Shown: one piece after another, positions 34,308 through 47,401 of the stretch
How the letters are laid out: the number at the start of each line of letters is the position of its first letter
How positions within the stretch are numbered: the stretch's first letter is position 1
Source: Syncephalis fuscata
Taxonomy: Eukaryota; Zoopagomycota; Zoopagomycetes; Zoopagales; Piptocephalidaceae
Assembly (NCBI GenBank): GCA_025786725.1
Contig: JAHLTZ010000061.1
Coordinates: 1 to 64,000 of the forward strand
Length of the DNA stretch: 64,000 nt
Reading direction: 5' to 3'
Made by a program: the position numbers and the translations under genes
The notes under the pieces: model-generated
The model's database searches: none
The model's input: the letters and a program-made list of their open reading frames with translations, nothing else
Told to the model about the DNA's origin: nothing

Positions 34308-37300
34308 ATGTCGGATGAAGATAAAACAGTTGTCTTGATGGCGCGGGAAGCAATCATGGACGACGAAGATGAGTTTGATCGTGAAGAAGCCGAAGAAGAT
34401 ACAGTAACTAAAAAAAAGCCATCCAAAGAGGCAGAGGAAGACGAAGAGGATGAAGACGAAGATGCTGAATTTGACTCTGAAGATGAAGATGCTCTAGACC
34501 GTGAACTTGAACAAGATCATGATGATTTTATAGTCGATGACGATGAAGAGGAAGAAGAGGCCAATGTAGTACGTCATCGTCGACATCGACGTCATCGACA
34601 CCGTCGTCATAGAGCAGATTCAGGAGATGAAGATGAAGATAACAATGAACATAGTGAAACAGAACAAGATAATAAGAAGCGGCGCAATAATAAGTTAAAG
34701 AAGATCAACGATGACGATGAAGAGGATGAAGAAGTTAATAGTGACAATAGTCAAGATGAAGTCAATAATTCAAGTGATAATGAACATGAACGACGACGAC
34801 ATCGTAAATTAAAGCGTCGTAAAAAGCATTACATTCAAGAAGGTAAATATTATATTATGTTAATTTATTAATTTAATTTATTAATTTAATTTATTAACTC
34901 ATTTTGTAATATTTTCTATTTATAGATGAAGATTTGGATGATGAAGATTTGGAATTGATTAATGAAAATCTTGGATTAAAGACTGAAACATCAGATGTAA
35001 ATATAACAATATATATATATATATATAGTATTAATAACTAATAATATTTATAGAGTCATTTAAGAAGAATTAAAAAAGGTCGACGTGATCGACAAGAAGA
35101 ACGTCCACGACAACGTCAAGTAGATTTAGATACGCTATTTGAAGATCAGAATGGTGGAAATGGAGGCATTGATGAACATGATGAACATGATGAACATGAC
35201 ATGAATAACCGTAATGATCATCATAGACATCGAGGATTTGCCGATGAATTAGATGACTTTATTCAAGATGATACTGATGAAGATAATGATGGCCGTGAAA
35301 ATGATACACGTGCGATGCATCATCGTGATAGAGGTGCCAGTCAATATGAAGATAATGAAGGCGATAATGAGACAGCAGAAGGCAGAGAGGCCAATAGACG
35401 ATCCAGACCACGTACAGGTGGATATGGAGATGCAGTCGATGATATGGCAGATGTATTTGGACATGATTATGAATGGGCTCTTGATGAAGATGACGAAGAA
35501 GGTGGACAAGGATATGATAATGATCTACAGAAAGATGGTTACGATGAAGAGGTAAATAGATATAGATATAAATGTGTTATTATATAATATATAATATATT
35601 AATATATAATATAGGATTATTACGAATCAGGTGGATTATCTTCTCAAAGAGGTCGTCGTCGTCGTCGTACACAATTAAAGGATGTATTCGAACCAAGTGA
35701 ACTTGAAACACGTATGATGACTGAAGAAGATGACGAAATTAGACTACGAGATGTACCCGAACGATTACAGGTCAGTCAGTATAGTATAGTATAGTATACA
35801 TATTAATTATAACATATCTATTTATATCATTAGATGTTGCGCGGTGATGAAGTGGGCCGGCCATTATCTGATGCTGAATTGGCAGCTGAGACGTTGTTTA
35901 TTACAAGCCGTATGAGAGAAAGCTTTCCTCGCGATTTATCAACTAGTGCGGCGAGTGAAATGGTCAAGTCAGCACTTGTATTTATTAATCGTGATAACCT
36001 TGAAGTGTTGTATATTGATCGTTATAAGAGAGACTACTTTGAACAACAGCCTAATGCTTCATCTTCATCTGAAGGTGGATTGAATCAAAGTCATTTATGG
36101 CGCATATTGGATCTTGATACGCAATGGCGTCAATTAAGACGACGACGTGATCAGTTGAAGGCTATGTTGGCCCGTCTTGATACACCTGATCTATACGCAG
36201 AAGATTTGTATCAACGATCAATGGAAACATCAGAAGATGTATTTGATATGCTAGACTATGTACGGGCCAGACATGGTAATGAATTGGCTGAGAAGCGATT
36301 GAGCAATAAAGGCGAAGAGTCTAATAAGGCGAAGCAACAACGGGCAGCCAGTGGCAATGTATGGAAACGGGCCATGAACACACCGATCATGGCTTTAGTA
36401 GCTGAACTGGGCATTCAATCGCGTCAATTTGCCGATAATTATGAAGATGGCGCTAAACGGCATCATGCCGATGATCCAACGGATGATCCAACAACGGTGG
36501 CACAACGCTACGTATGCTCCATGTTTCCACAAGCTGAATTTGCATTAAAAGCGGCCAAAGAAATACTGGCCCGTCAAATTGCCGTCGATCCAACGGTGCG
36601 CCATTCATTACGGCGTCGATTTGAACATGACGCCATAGTTAATGTGCGTCCCACCGAGAAGGGCCGTAATGCGATTGATGAAACACATGCGTGGTATCCA
36701 TTTAAATACTTACGGGCCAAACCATTGCGCCGATTTGAAGATGCGCAGTTCTTGGAAGTGTTACAAGCCGAGCGTAGTGGGCTGTTGACCATTGAATTAT
36801 ACTGCCGGATGCCGAACGGCATATGAATCACTGTATTGAGCTATTTATTAGCGATAACGTTAGTGAAACAGCCGATAAATGGAATACACTTCGACGAGAT
36901 ATTCTAAAACAGGCCTTTGATAAACTACTACTACCGGCCATGGCCAAATGGGCCCGTGATTGGCTACGTGGTAAATCAGAAGAGTATATCACGACTCAAG
37001 TAAACAATGCACTATCTCAGGTAATAACATGTGTATAGTATGTGTATTTACGTTTATTTTAATCAATGTGTTGGTATTTGTATTAGAAATTTGGATGTGC
37101 ACCCAAGTGGATTAAAGATACCCGAGGTCGAGAGGATAGATTGGCCCGTGTATTGGCCGTTAGCTGGGGCCATGGTGATATTAAACGCGATCCTATTCAT
37201 ATGGCATTTGTTGATGAACGGGGCCGATTACTTGCCTCGGCTAATTATGCCGACTTGCGTCAAGATGAATTCCAACGAGAATTTATGGATCTGTGCTCGG

Positions 37301-40045
37301 AACACAAGCCAGATCTAGTGTTGGTGGCTGGCTTTAATGTAAGCACACGCCGATTAAAAGATCAAGTATTTCAACTGGTCAATGATTTCCACCAATCGGG
37401 CCGTATGCCTGAAGCTACTGTGGCATTTGCCGATGACGATACAGCCAGACTATATATGGAGTCACCACGCGCTAAAGAAGAGTTTCCTGACCTATTTCCA
37501 CTAACGCGTTACTGTATTGCCGTAGCTCGTCGTAGTCAACGACCCATTGAAGAATATTGTGCCTTGGAGAGTGGTGACTTGATAGCTCTCCAATGGCATC
37601 CAAAACAGAACCTAGTAAGTAGAAATATTAATATTAATATTAGTAATACAACACTCATCTATCTATCTATCCACTTATTAATCTATTCAATATAGCTACC
37701 AAAGGATAAGCTGAATGATATACTTGAGCGTGGATTGTGCGAAGCAGTTAGTAAAGTGGGTGTCGATTTAATTCGGGCTACGGAAAGTCCAGCTCAAGCT
37801 CGTATGCTTTCGTACGTTTGTGGGCTTGGACCACGAAAGGCCGCTCATTTAATTAAACGCATTGAAGCAACGGTAAGTAGTAATACGCTAGATAACACTA
37901 GTAATTACTAATTAGTGGATAACAGGGCATTACTAAACGATCTGATTTATTATTACAACGTATATTGACCAAAACAATATTTATTAATTGTGCGGCTTAT
38001 TTACGTATTGTACCATCCCGTGATATTCTTGATACCACACGTATTCATCCGTCCCATTACGATCTAGCCCGTAAAATGGCTGCTGATGCACTTGATGTCG
38101 ATGATCCACACGATGAATACGGCCAACCCTCCGAGCATGTCCGCGAAATGATGACTTCACGACAAACATATCGATTGGATGAGCTTATTTTGGAAGATTA
38201 TGCCAAAGAATTGGAACGCGTTACTGGCGAACCACTCTATCGTATTCTAGTCGATATTAGTCAAGAGATTAAACAGCCATTCCGTGAATTACAACGTACC
38301 TGGCATGAGCCACCACTTAACGAAGTATTTGAACGATTAACTGGTGAAACACAGCGATCACTTCATGTGGGCGTTATTGTTATGGCCCGTATAACCAAAG
38401 TGCAACGTGACTACGCCAATGCACAATTAGAAAGTGGACTTGATGGTCTTATCATGCGTAATAATGCAAATGAAACCGAGCCATTATCAACTCAAGACAT
38501 ATTGCGGCCAGGAGAGAACTTGCAAGCAGCGGTTATTAAAGTGGAACAAGAACGATTCCTAGTTGAATTATCATTACGGCAATCAGATATTGATCAAGCA
38601 CGTCATACTATGAAATACGAAGCAGTCGACCCGGCCTTTGACCGACAAGCATGTGAACACGACGAAGCAGCCGCAGCTGAAACACGCGCCCGTACTGCCT
38701 CGGCATCGACACGAAACGACCGCCGCCAACCAAAACGTACAATACAACATCCGCTATTCCGTAATGTGACAGCCGCCGCCGCCGAAGCCTACTTGGATCG
38801 TCGCCATGTCGGCGACTGTATCATCCGTCCCTCCTATTCACGCGGCAGTGACCATATGGTTGTTGTATGGAAAGTACACGATGGCATCTACAAACACATT
38901 GGTAAATAGCAATACATTTAATTAATTGATTAGCTATTTAATCGTACTAATGGATGGTTTAGAAATTGTTGAGCAACAATTAACGGCACCGGGTCGACAG
39001 AAACGTGTATTCAAAGTTGGTGATCATATTTATTCCGATTTAGATGAAATGGTCGTATTACACGTTGAAGCCATGACAGCCAAAGCAGCTGAATTACGTG
39101 AACACCAACGATTCCGTACCGAAGCCGATCTAACTGCACTCCGTAAGTAGTTAAATAGATAAGACATACATACATAATATATATGATGATAATAATTATT
39201 TGTAGATACGTGGATTTTGGCACGATTCCAAGATAATCCTAAACAATTTTTATGGCTTTTGTCCCAATGTTAAACGACCAGGTCGATTCTATTTATCATT
39301 CTGTTATAATGAGAATAGGGCACCTGTAGACTGGGTAAGTATCTATGGTGACATACGACGGTAACTAATCATACTAATTGTAATATAGGAAATTGATATT
39401 ATTCCAGATGGATTCAGACTTAATCGCACTGAATATGTCAGTGTTATGGATCTAATTAATGGATTTAAAGCACAAGTCACCAATGCTATGAAGCGTAACA
39501 AAACCAAACAACCAACCCAATCCGCACAACGATCATCTCGATCCAAGCCACATACGAACCATCCACCATTAATAGCACAGCCATCTATCTCTACTAGTCA
39601 CTATCATAATAGTTCTAGTGGTGGTAGTGCTAATACTAATATGGCACCACCACCACCACCACCCATGGCCGTACCTAGTGGCGGTGGCGGTGGCTTCTAT
39701 GGACATCCAGTGGCTGCCACGACGGCTTATATGACACAGCCCCCACCTCCACCACCACCTCATATGAATTACGGGCCACCAATGCACTTGCCAGGTCATC
39801 CATCATTACCGCCACCACCACCACCACCCGCTTCAATGCATGGATATCATAATATGATGCCACCTCAACATCATCAACACCATAATCATCATAGTCATCA
39901 ACAACATCCACATCGTAATCATCCACCACCATTTATAAATAATCAACATCATGGATCACGTCATCAATATAATCAAATGCCACCAAATCAATCAACATCA
40001 TCAACATCTCATGGATATCCACCATTAGATATGCGTCATCGATAA
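34308..40045 (+). CDS. SPT6: transcription elongation factor SPT6
   Basis: Histone chaperone and Pol II elongation factor. The N-terminus is strongly acidic (from [20 protein letters not shown]), with [44 protein letters not shown] and [10 protein letters not shown]. The core (35834-38880) includes the helix-turn-helix part, YqgF-like ([20 protein letters not shown]), HhH ([20 protein letters not shown]) and S1 domains, then tandem SH2 with the phosphate-binding Arg in [20 protein letters not shown]. The tail is Pro/His/Gly-rich, ending at TAA 40043-40045. Two one-base frame breaks interrupt it: about 36793-36806 (before [15 protein letters not shown]) and in a run of five T at 39247-39251 (before [15 protein letters not shown]). 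Both flanks match SPT6 exactly in order, so the gene is one unit. About ten exons. Confidence 0.95.
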
Positions 40046-40144
40046 TCACTTTCATTATTTGTGTTGCTTTTCAATAAATATACAATTATTATAAACCAAC
40101 TATATTAAACTGAAATGTAAATTTATTAATAGAAATAAAATGAA

Positions 40145-43100
40145 TTAAAAGATCATTTCGCGTTGATTCTTTTTGATAACGCTATCGAGTTGATCTTTAA
40201 CGACCATCTCTTCTTCACGAGCCTTGGCCAATTCTCGTTCCAACTCTTCAACTGTACGGGCAGTTCTAGGTGGACCATGAATAGAAGCATTAGAAGGTGG
40301 CGGAGAGCAGTACTATTGGACGGTGGCAGTAAAGTATCCGTCACTTGTCCATATTGCTCATGCTGTTGTTGTTGTTGTAATTCAGGTGCACTTGTCCATC
40401 CTAGTGTTTCAAGTAATTTATCACGAGCAGCAGTAGAGAATGGCATATCATTTGGTGACAGGGCAGTTGATGGTGCCGTAAATAAATGAGGTGAATTGGA
40501 CAATGCTCGTTGAGCTGATCGTACCAATTGATTAATCACAGTTGGATCTAAACCCAATCGATGTGATTCATCGATATTATGGTTAGCATTATTAAGCATG
40601 GTAGCAGTAGCAGCGGCCACTAGTGGATCATGCCCATTACTATGTAGTAATTGCTGTTCTTGAGACAATGGATAGAATGCTTCTAGTACGGCTGATGATA
40701 TCTCTTCATTAGATGTTAATAAATGATGATCATTTGGAAAAGGTAGCGATATGGTTGTAGATGGTGTCGATGTCGATGTCGATGTTGTAGGTGGTGGTGG
40801 TGGTGGAAAGGCTAATGAACGTAGACCGGGTGCCATATTTGATTTAGATAGAGCCAATGCCTCAAACATTGAAATGGCCGCTTCAAAGTTGGCATTCACT
40901 TGAACAGATTCATGATCAGATACTGAAGATATAGATGCTGTATTGAATACTGTATTTGCTACTGTTGATGGATCAATGTTAGATTGAATAACATCATCTT
41001 GAACCGAATTGGATGTTGTCTCTTCAGTAGATTTAACTATAGATCGTTTAGTTGATTTAGTTAAAGATGATTTAGATTTACGTTCCTCCTCTTCTTGTTG
41101 CTGTTGCTGTTTCTTTCTACTGGCTGCCAATTCTGCTGCTGCTGCTGCTGCCGCCGCTCTTCTTTTAGCCTTTTTACTCATCTTGCCCGTATCACTCATC
41201 GTAGATGTTGTTGTACTCGTAGATGATTCTACTTGAGGACATGGTGCCACTACTTTACCTCTACGTTCAGGTACATTTGCTATATTCTTTTTATGTTTAT
41301 CAACTACTATTTGTTCATCTTCTTCATCTCCATCTTCTTCATCTCCATCCCCTTCATCTTCATCTTCATCTTGTTGTTCATCTTGTTCTTCACCTACCAC
41401 TTGCTGCTTATCTTTATTCTCTTGACTGTCATCTACTAAATGATTCAATCTCTCTTTTCCATCTACAATACTATTCATCATTTCTTGTTTCTCTTCATTT
41501 ATAGATGGTTGTTGTTGAATATCTATTAATGATCCTTCTGGTCTCTCATTCATAACATTTAATGGATCCATATTAGTTGAATGATCTAATCGGTTCTGAT
41601 TCATCATCATCATCATCATCATCATTGGTGTAGTCTCGTTGTTTATGCCAAGTGGTAATCCATGACTTCTTAAATGCATTTCCCGTTCTATATTTAACAT
41701 ATCATATCCATAGGTAATGAATTGGGAGGTATATTAATTGGTAGATTATTAGGCGGAATCCACCATTAGGACCATTCATATTAGTGTTCATATTAATGTT
41801 CATATTAGTATTAGTTAACAAGTTGTCATAGAATGGTGGTGGTGGTGGTGGTATACCTAATGGTAATAGGGGGGATTATTAGATGGTGGTGGTGGTGGTG
41901 GTACTAGATTGTGTAGATTAGAATAACCTTGTTGATGATGCTGATGATGTTGACTGTGATTATTATGACCATTTAATAAATTAGGATGTCCATTTAATTG
42001 ATGGTTATGAGATGAAGACATTAGATGAGATTCTAATGGAGGCTGATGATCTATATTATGTTATAGTGTATTAGTATTTATTTGTTAGTATTTATAGTAT
42101 TTATAGTATTTATAGTATTACCAATATTGTTATTGTTATTAACAGCAGTATTTATAGCATTTGGATTGCGATTAATATTAGCTGCACCAAATAGATTCAA
42201 TAAAGAAACACTTTGTTCTGGTGGAGGTGGTGGCAATGATAATGACGGTAATGGTGGGGTTGATATATGATCAGATCCTATTAAATAATAAATAATGTAA
42301 CAGGTTATTAATCTAATAGGTTATTATTAATCTATTAATATTTACCAGATACTTGTTCAAATACGCGTAATCGACGTCCAGGTAATTGAGAAGGTGATCC
42401 ATTATCCATTCTACCACGTGATGCTATAATGGCTGGATCTTGCCATCCATTACCATTTGTATTATGATTATTATTGACAGTATTAAGAGGATTGTTGGTT
42501 GTTGGTTGTTATCCATCATCATATTCATCATTAAAGGTAAATGAGAAGGTAATGGTGGTGGATGTGGTGGATGGGATAGTGAATGTGGTGGATGTGGATA
42601 ATTAGATGGATCTTGATGATAATTCATTGGATGATTTAATGGTCCCATTGGATCATCCATTGGTAATTGTGGTTCATTATCTATTTAATAAAATTTAATA
42701 TAGTTTAATATATTATATATTATATTATATATATTATATATATTATATTATATAAATGTTATAACTTACTGTGGAGTGGGTGTGATGGTTGAGAGGCAGC
42801 TGCTTTAAGAATCCATTTAAAAAGTCTTGGGCACTTACACCATTACCATTGCCATTAGTATTTTCCATTATATTCTTCTCTTCTAACTTTAATTGATTTG
42901 GATATCCATTAAATTGATTAAATAGATTCAAACCATTATTAGATAGATTAGATAAATGAGGTGGTAATGGTTGTTGTTGTTGTTGATGATGGTATGATGT
43001 GGGTGTGGATGCGGATACGGTGACTGTTGTTGTTGTATGTTGTTGTTGTTGTTGTTGTGACATATTTCTCATCCATAATGGATTATGTCGTGGATCTTGT

Positions 43101-45554
43101 TCATGTAAAGTGTGTAGATTTGGTTGTTGTTGTTGTTGTTGATGTAATAATGGTTGATTTAAATGATTCATAGGTCCATTATGATGTTGATTGAATGGCA
43201 GTGAAGGTAATGGCGGTTGTGGTGCTTGTGGTTGTTGTTGTGGTGATGACATCCAAGTAGGCGATGTATTTGCTGGTTGAGAGGGACTATTACTAGTATT
43301 ATTGCCAGTGTTACTATCTGATATAGATTGTGCAAATCTAAATCTAGATGTTTCTCTTGGTGGTCCATATGGATGTCGTAAATGTTCACGATGTAACATG
43401 GCATTCTGATTAGCAGTTATTGATGGTGGTGGTGTTTGTTGTTGTTGTTGTTGTTGTTGTAACTGTGGAGATGCACCACCCATCATAACATCTAATAATG
43501 GATGTATTGGAGGCTGTCCATTTAATAATGGAGGTGTAGAAGAGACTGTTGGTCGATGATTAGGTAATAATGATGCTAATAATGATCCACTAAGATCCAA
43601 TGCCGGTGATTGATTGGCTGAATGGTGTTGATGTTGATGTGGTAATTGATGTTGCTGTGATTCACCTGTAAATGGATTAAAGTTACCAGCATATCCTAGA
43701 TGATTTAATTTATCTTCATTAGATCTATGGAATGGATGTAAATGTGGATAACGTTGTTGTTGTTGTTGCAATTGCTGTTGTTGTTGTTGTTGTTGTTGTT
43801 GCTGTAGCTGTAGCTGTTGTTGTTGTTGTTGTTGTAACTGTTGTTGTAACTGCTGTTGCTGGTGCTGTTGCAATTGTTGTTGCAACTGGTGTTGTTGTTG
43901 TTGTTGTGCTGGTGGTAGTGTTGGATGAGGACTGGAATGAACTAGTGCATTGCCTACTAGATTCTGTAATAGAGATGGTGACCATGTTGCATTATTTAAA
44001 GGTATTTGAGAAGGAATAGTTGAAGGTGATGCTTTAGATGACAAAATCGATGTATTTGTTGTTGTGTGATGATCAGTAAAACGAAGTGCAGAAAGAATAT
44101 CAAGTTCTGATGCCATTTGATTTGCATTAACATTTGAATTTGTTGTTTCTATCATTTCAACCATTGAATTAATAGACGTGTTGTTATTATTATTATTAAG
44201 GGCCTGTTGTATGCGTTCATGCTCTAATCGTTCAGAATGTATGCGTTCTTGTTCAATTTGCTTCTCTATTTCCTTTTGTTTCTCTGCCTCTATGCGCTGC
44301 TGTTCTGCTTCTTCTTTTAAGCGTTGTTGTGCCTCTGCCTCTTCTATTAGTCGCTGTTGTCGTTCTGCTGCTTCTGCTTCAGCCAGTTCCTTTAATCGCT
44401 GTTGCTCTTTGGCTTCCATTTCCTTTTGCTGTCGTTCTTGTTCAAGCCTTTCTTGTTCAAGTCGTTCTGCTTCCAGTCGTTGTTTTTCTGCCTCTCGTTC
44501 TTTAAGTATACGCTCCTCTTCTAATTGGCGGGCCTTTTCTTTTTCGCGTTCTACTTCTTTTAAACGAAGTCGTTCTTTTTCAGCTTGGCGTTGACGTTCT
44601 CGTTCTAGATCTTGTAGACGGGCCCGTTCTCTTTCTTCTTTAAGCCGTTGTTGGCGTTCTTTTTCCTTTACTTGTTCCAATAGTGCTTGACGAGTACGTT
44701 CTCTTTCTCTTTCGCGTTCAAGTAGAATCTGCTTCTGTCGTTGTATTTCTCGTTCGCGTGCCAGTTGTCGTTCGCGTGCTTCTTGTCGTTCACGTATTTC
44801 TTGGCGGGTCTTTGCCTCTAAACGTTCACGGGCCAGTTGTCGTTCATGGGCCAGTTGTCGTTCACGCGCCTCTTCTCGTTCACGGTTTAACTGAGCCTGG
44901 CGTGCTTCTTCTTTGGCCTTTGCCTCTTGACGTTCCTGTTCTTCACGTTCAAGTTGTAGTTGGCGTTCGCGTTCAAGACGTTCTTGTCGTTCTTGTATTG
45001 CGGCTTGTTCAGCCTCTCGTTTGGCCTTACGCAGTTCAGCAACCGTCATAGGTGGAGGGAATGCTTCACGTGGTGGTCCTGAATACGGATCAGTAGCCGA
45101 GAATGACGTAGACATTGGCGAAGTGGCAAATGGCGATGTTACAGTTTTGGCATCGCTTTTTGCTTCTGGTAATCGTTCTTTACTTTTACGTGCCATATCT
45201 GGATCGTTTTCTTTATCCTTTCGTTTATTTGAAGAGGAAATGGGCATAGGAGTGATTGATAATGCTGCTGGCGGTGTTGATGGTGTATTATCAGTACGTG
45301 GACGTGCCCATGATGCAGTAGCCGGTAGTGCTGATGCTATTATATTATGTTAGATTATATTATGTTAGTAATTATTAAATTAAATATTATTAATCTAATT
45401 TACCTTCTTGTTCACGTAATTCACGTTCAGTCATTTGAACACCAAGGATTTGACGTGGTCTAACATTAGATGCACTATTCGAACGTGACATAAGACCTGG
45501 CCGTAATGATGTCTGCTCAAAGAACGCTGGATGATCACGTAGATTGGGTCTATA

Positions 45555-45585
<31 letters not shown>

Positions 45586-46667
45586 AAGTTACTAATATTA
45601 AGTATATAGATCTACTATAACTTACCGTAATGGTCCAAGCCCGTGTAAACTATTGGGATTGGCTACTTCATCCTTAGCATAAGCATCTTCATCTGCTGCT
45701 AGTTCGTGCAGATACATGCAGCCTGGACTTTGACATGGCAAGTTACGAAGGAAATTGGCACAGTATTTAGTTGTACCAAATGCCGCACTGTACAGTATTG
45801 TAATAAGTAAAATACTCCATTGTAGTCATTAACACAAATAACTACTTACCGAAGTGTACGGCCATCAAATCGACTGCCATCAACAGCCTGTACACATTGT
45901 GCAGCTGCGTCTTTACTTGAAAAGGTAACATAAACGCCTAATCCACCACTCGGATGCACTTGACGATGATTAATAACAAGTTTGGCTATTTTGCCAAACT
46001 GTCCAAAAAAGTCTGGTCCACGTAATGTCTAGAATACAGTAGCAATTACTACACTGCTATACAAATGACTAAACTACTTACTTCTTCATTGGCCACGCGT
46101 GGACTAAGACCAATAATATAGACGAGACTGCGCTGAACAACTCGTGCACCGGCCAGATTGCGTCGACTATTGGCCTCGGTCTCTTTCTTTGCTTGTTCGC
46201 GGGCCCGCTTCTCTTGTTTAATACGGTTAATCTCATCTTTTGACAATGGCTTGAATTCGACCGTTTCATCAGAATATGGCCGACGACAGGCCGGACATAA
46301 CCCATTTAGATTCTGTTTTATATGATTCCAACAGAAGCCGCAAATCTATCATACATAAAGAGCAGCGATTATTAGCGATTAGTTAGTTAATAGTTGACAG
46401 AATGTAGTAGAGTTAGATGAGTCGTTTGACAACGCGTAAATTCACCTGCAATGGCTTGTGCGGATGTATGCATAGAAATAGCTGTAAAGCCACTTTTTAA
46501 ACGTATATCCAAACGCACACTCGCCATCTATGTAATGCATATATCTAAACTAATCTATAGCGATTACTACTTACACGATAGCCACACGCACAAGGCTTGA
46601 AGTTACGATCCATAATATGAATCTCTTCAAGACATAGTGGGCATTCGGTATCCTCTTCGTCCGACAT
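40145..46667 (-). CDS. NOT4: CCR4-NOT E3 ligase subunit NOT4, giant C-terminus
   Basis: RING E3 ligase of the CCR4-NOT complex, in mRNA decay and co-translational quality control. ATG 46665-46667. Exon 1 gives the C4C4 RING start (ECPLCLEEIHIMDRNFKPCA); after a roughly 230-nt intron comes RICGFCWNHIKQNLNGLCPA, CRRPYSDETVEFKPLS. The RRM follows (SLVYIIGLSPRVANEETLRG, KIAKLVINHRQVH), then a CCCH-like piece (KYCANFLRNLPCQSPGCMYL). The rest is unusually long: a Glu/Arg/Gln-rich helix of about 290 residues (44180-45050), Gln-rich tracts (43430-43920), Pro/Asn/His segments, and a final coiled part (RTVEELERELAKAREEEMV) to TAA 40145-40147. At least four one-base frame breaks lie in the tail (about 42490-42512, 41870, 41700-41750, 40295-40310). 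The RING-RRM identity is certain; treating 40145-42700 as the same gene is inference from continuous strand, composition and splice sites. Confidence 0.88.
43741..43915 (-). repeat. Gln-encoding trinucleotide tract in NOT4
   Basis: Mixed CAA/CAG codons (gttgttgctg.. on the plus strand) encode about 55 residues that are almost all Gln with occasional Leu and His. Shorter tracts of the same kind lie at 43431-43460 and 43033-43057. Confidence 0.9.
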
Positions 46668-47401
46668 GATAGTAACAATCACGGTACAGCCGGCCTCTTG
46701 CTTTATTAAAATGTAAAAAATAAGACTTTGCGCTAGTATATAGTCGCGAAGTAAGAAAAGGAGAGGAATCCGATGCGTGGATACCCTTTTAACAAAAAAA
46801 ACAAGTTGAAAGGATGCCGTATAGCGTAGCTGGAGTGAGTAAATGAGTGAGTGAGTGAGTTGAATAGATAGTTCAAAAGAAAGAGTGTACGATTGGTTGG
46901 TTGGTTTGGTTAAAGGGTCACTCGATCAAAGTAAAAAGTAGATCGCCAGTAAATAATCAGTAGATTAAGTTGGAATAAACGACAAAGATGAACTATCGTC
47001 GTTGCTGTGTGAGGTATAATCAATCAGTTAATGAGAAAGCGTATGTGAGAGTAAAAGAAAGAGAGTGATGAATAGAAAGAAGAAGGGAGACACTTCTTAG
47101 TACAGCTATAGGATATATGCATACTACAATGCCATACTGGACATGAAATTGATATTCTCATTAAACTGCGTGATACATACAATGTGCATACAATGTGTGT
47201 GTGTGTGTGTGTGTGTGCGTATTTGTGCATTTGAAATATTGATCCCATCAACTAAGAAATTAACACAATTTAAATTCAGTTATTTTAATACATTAAACTA
47301 ACTACTAATATTTACTAATAATTGATGGGTTGATCGTTTATTAATTGCTAATGCAGTGTATTATTATCAATCATTCATAATAATCCACAGTGCCTAGTCA
47401 A
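46668..47401. other. intergenic with GT microsatellite
   Basis: Upstream of NOT4 and downstream of SKI8. Holds GAGT repeats near 46840-46860 and about 12 GT units at 47194-47218. No coding sequence supported. Confidence 0.5.

Noticed and set aside
43732-44019. Plus-strand Val-rich ORF opposite NOT4
   Set aside because: Mirror of the CAA/CAG tract; the minus strand has the coding exon.
44178-44594. Plus-strand Ser/Cys/Arg-rich ORF opposite NOT4
   Set aside because: Antisense shadow of the Glu/Arg/Gln helix codons.
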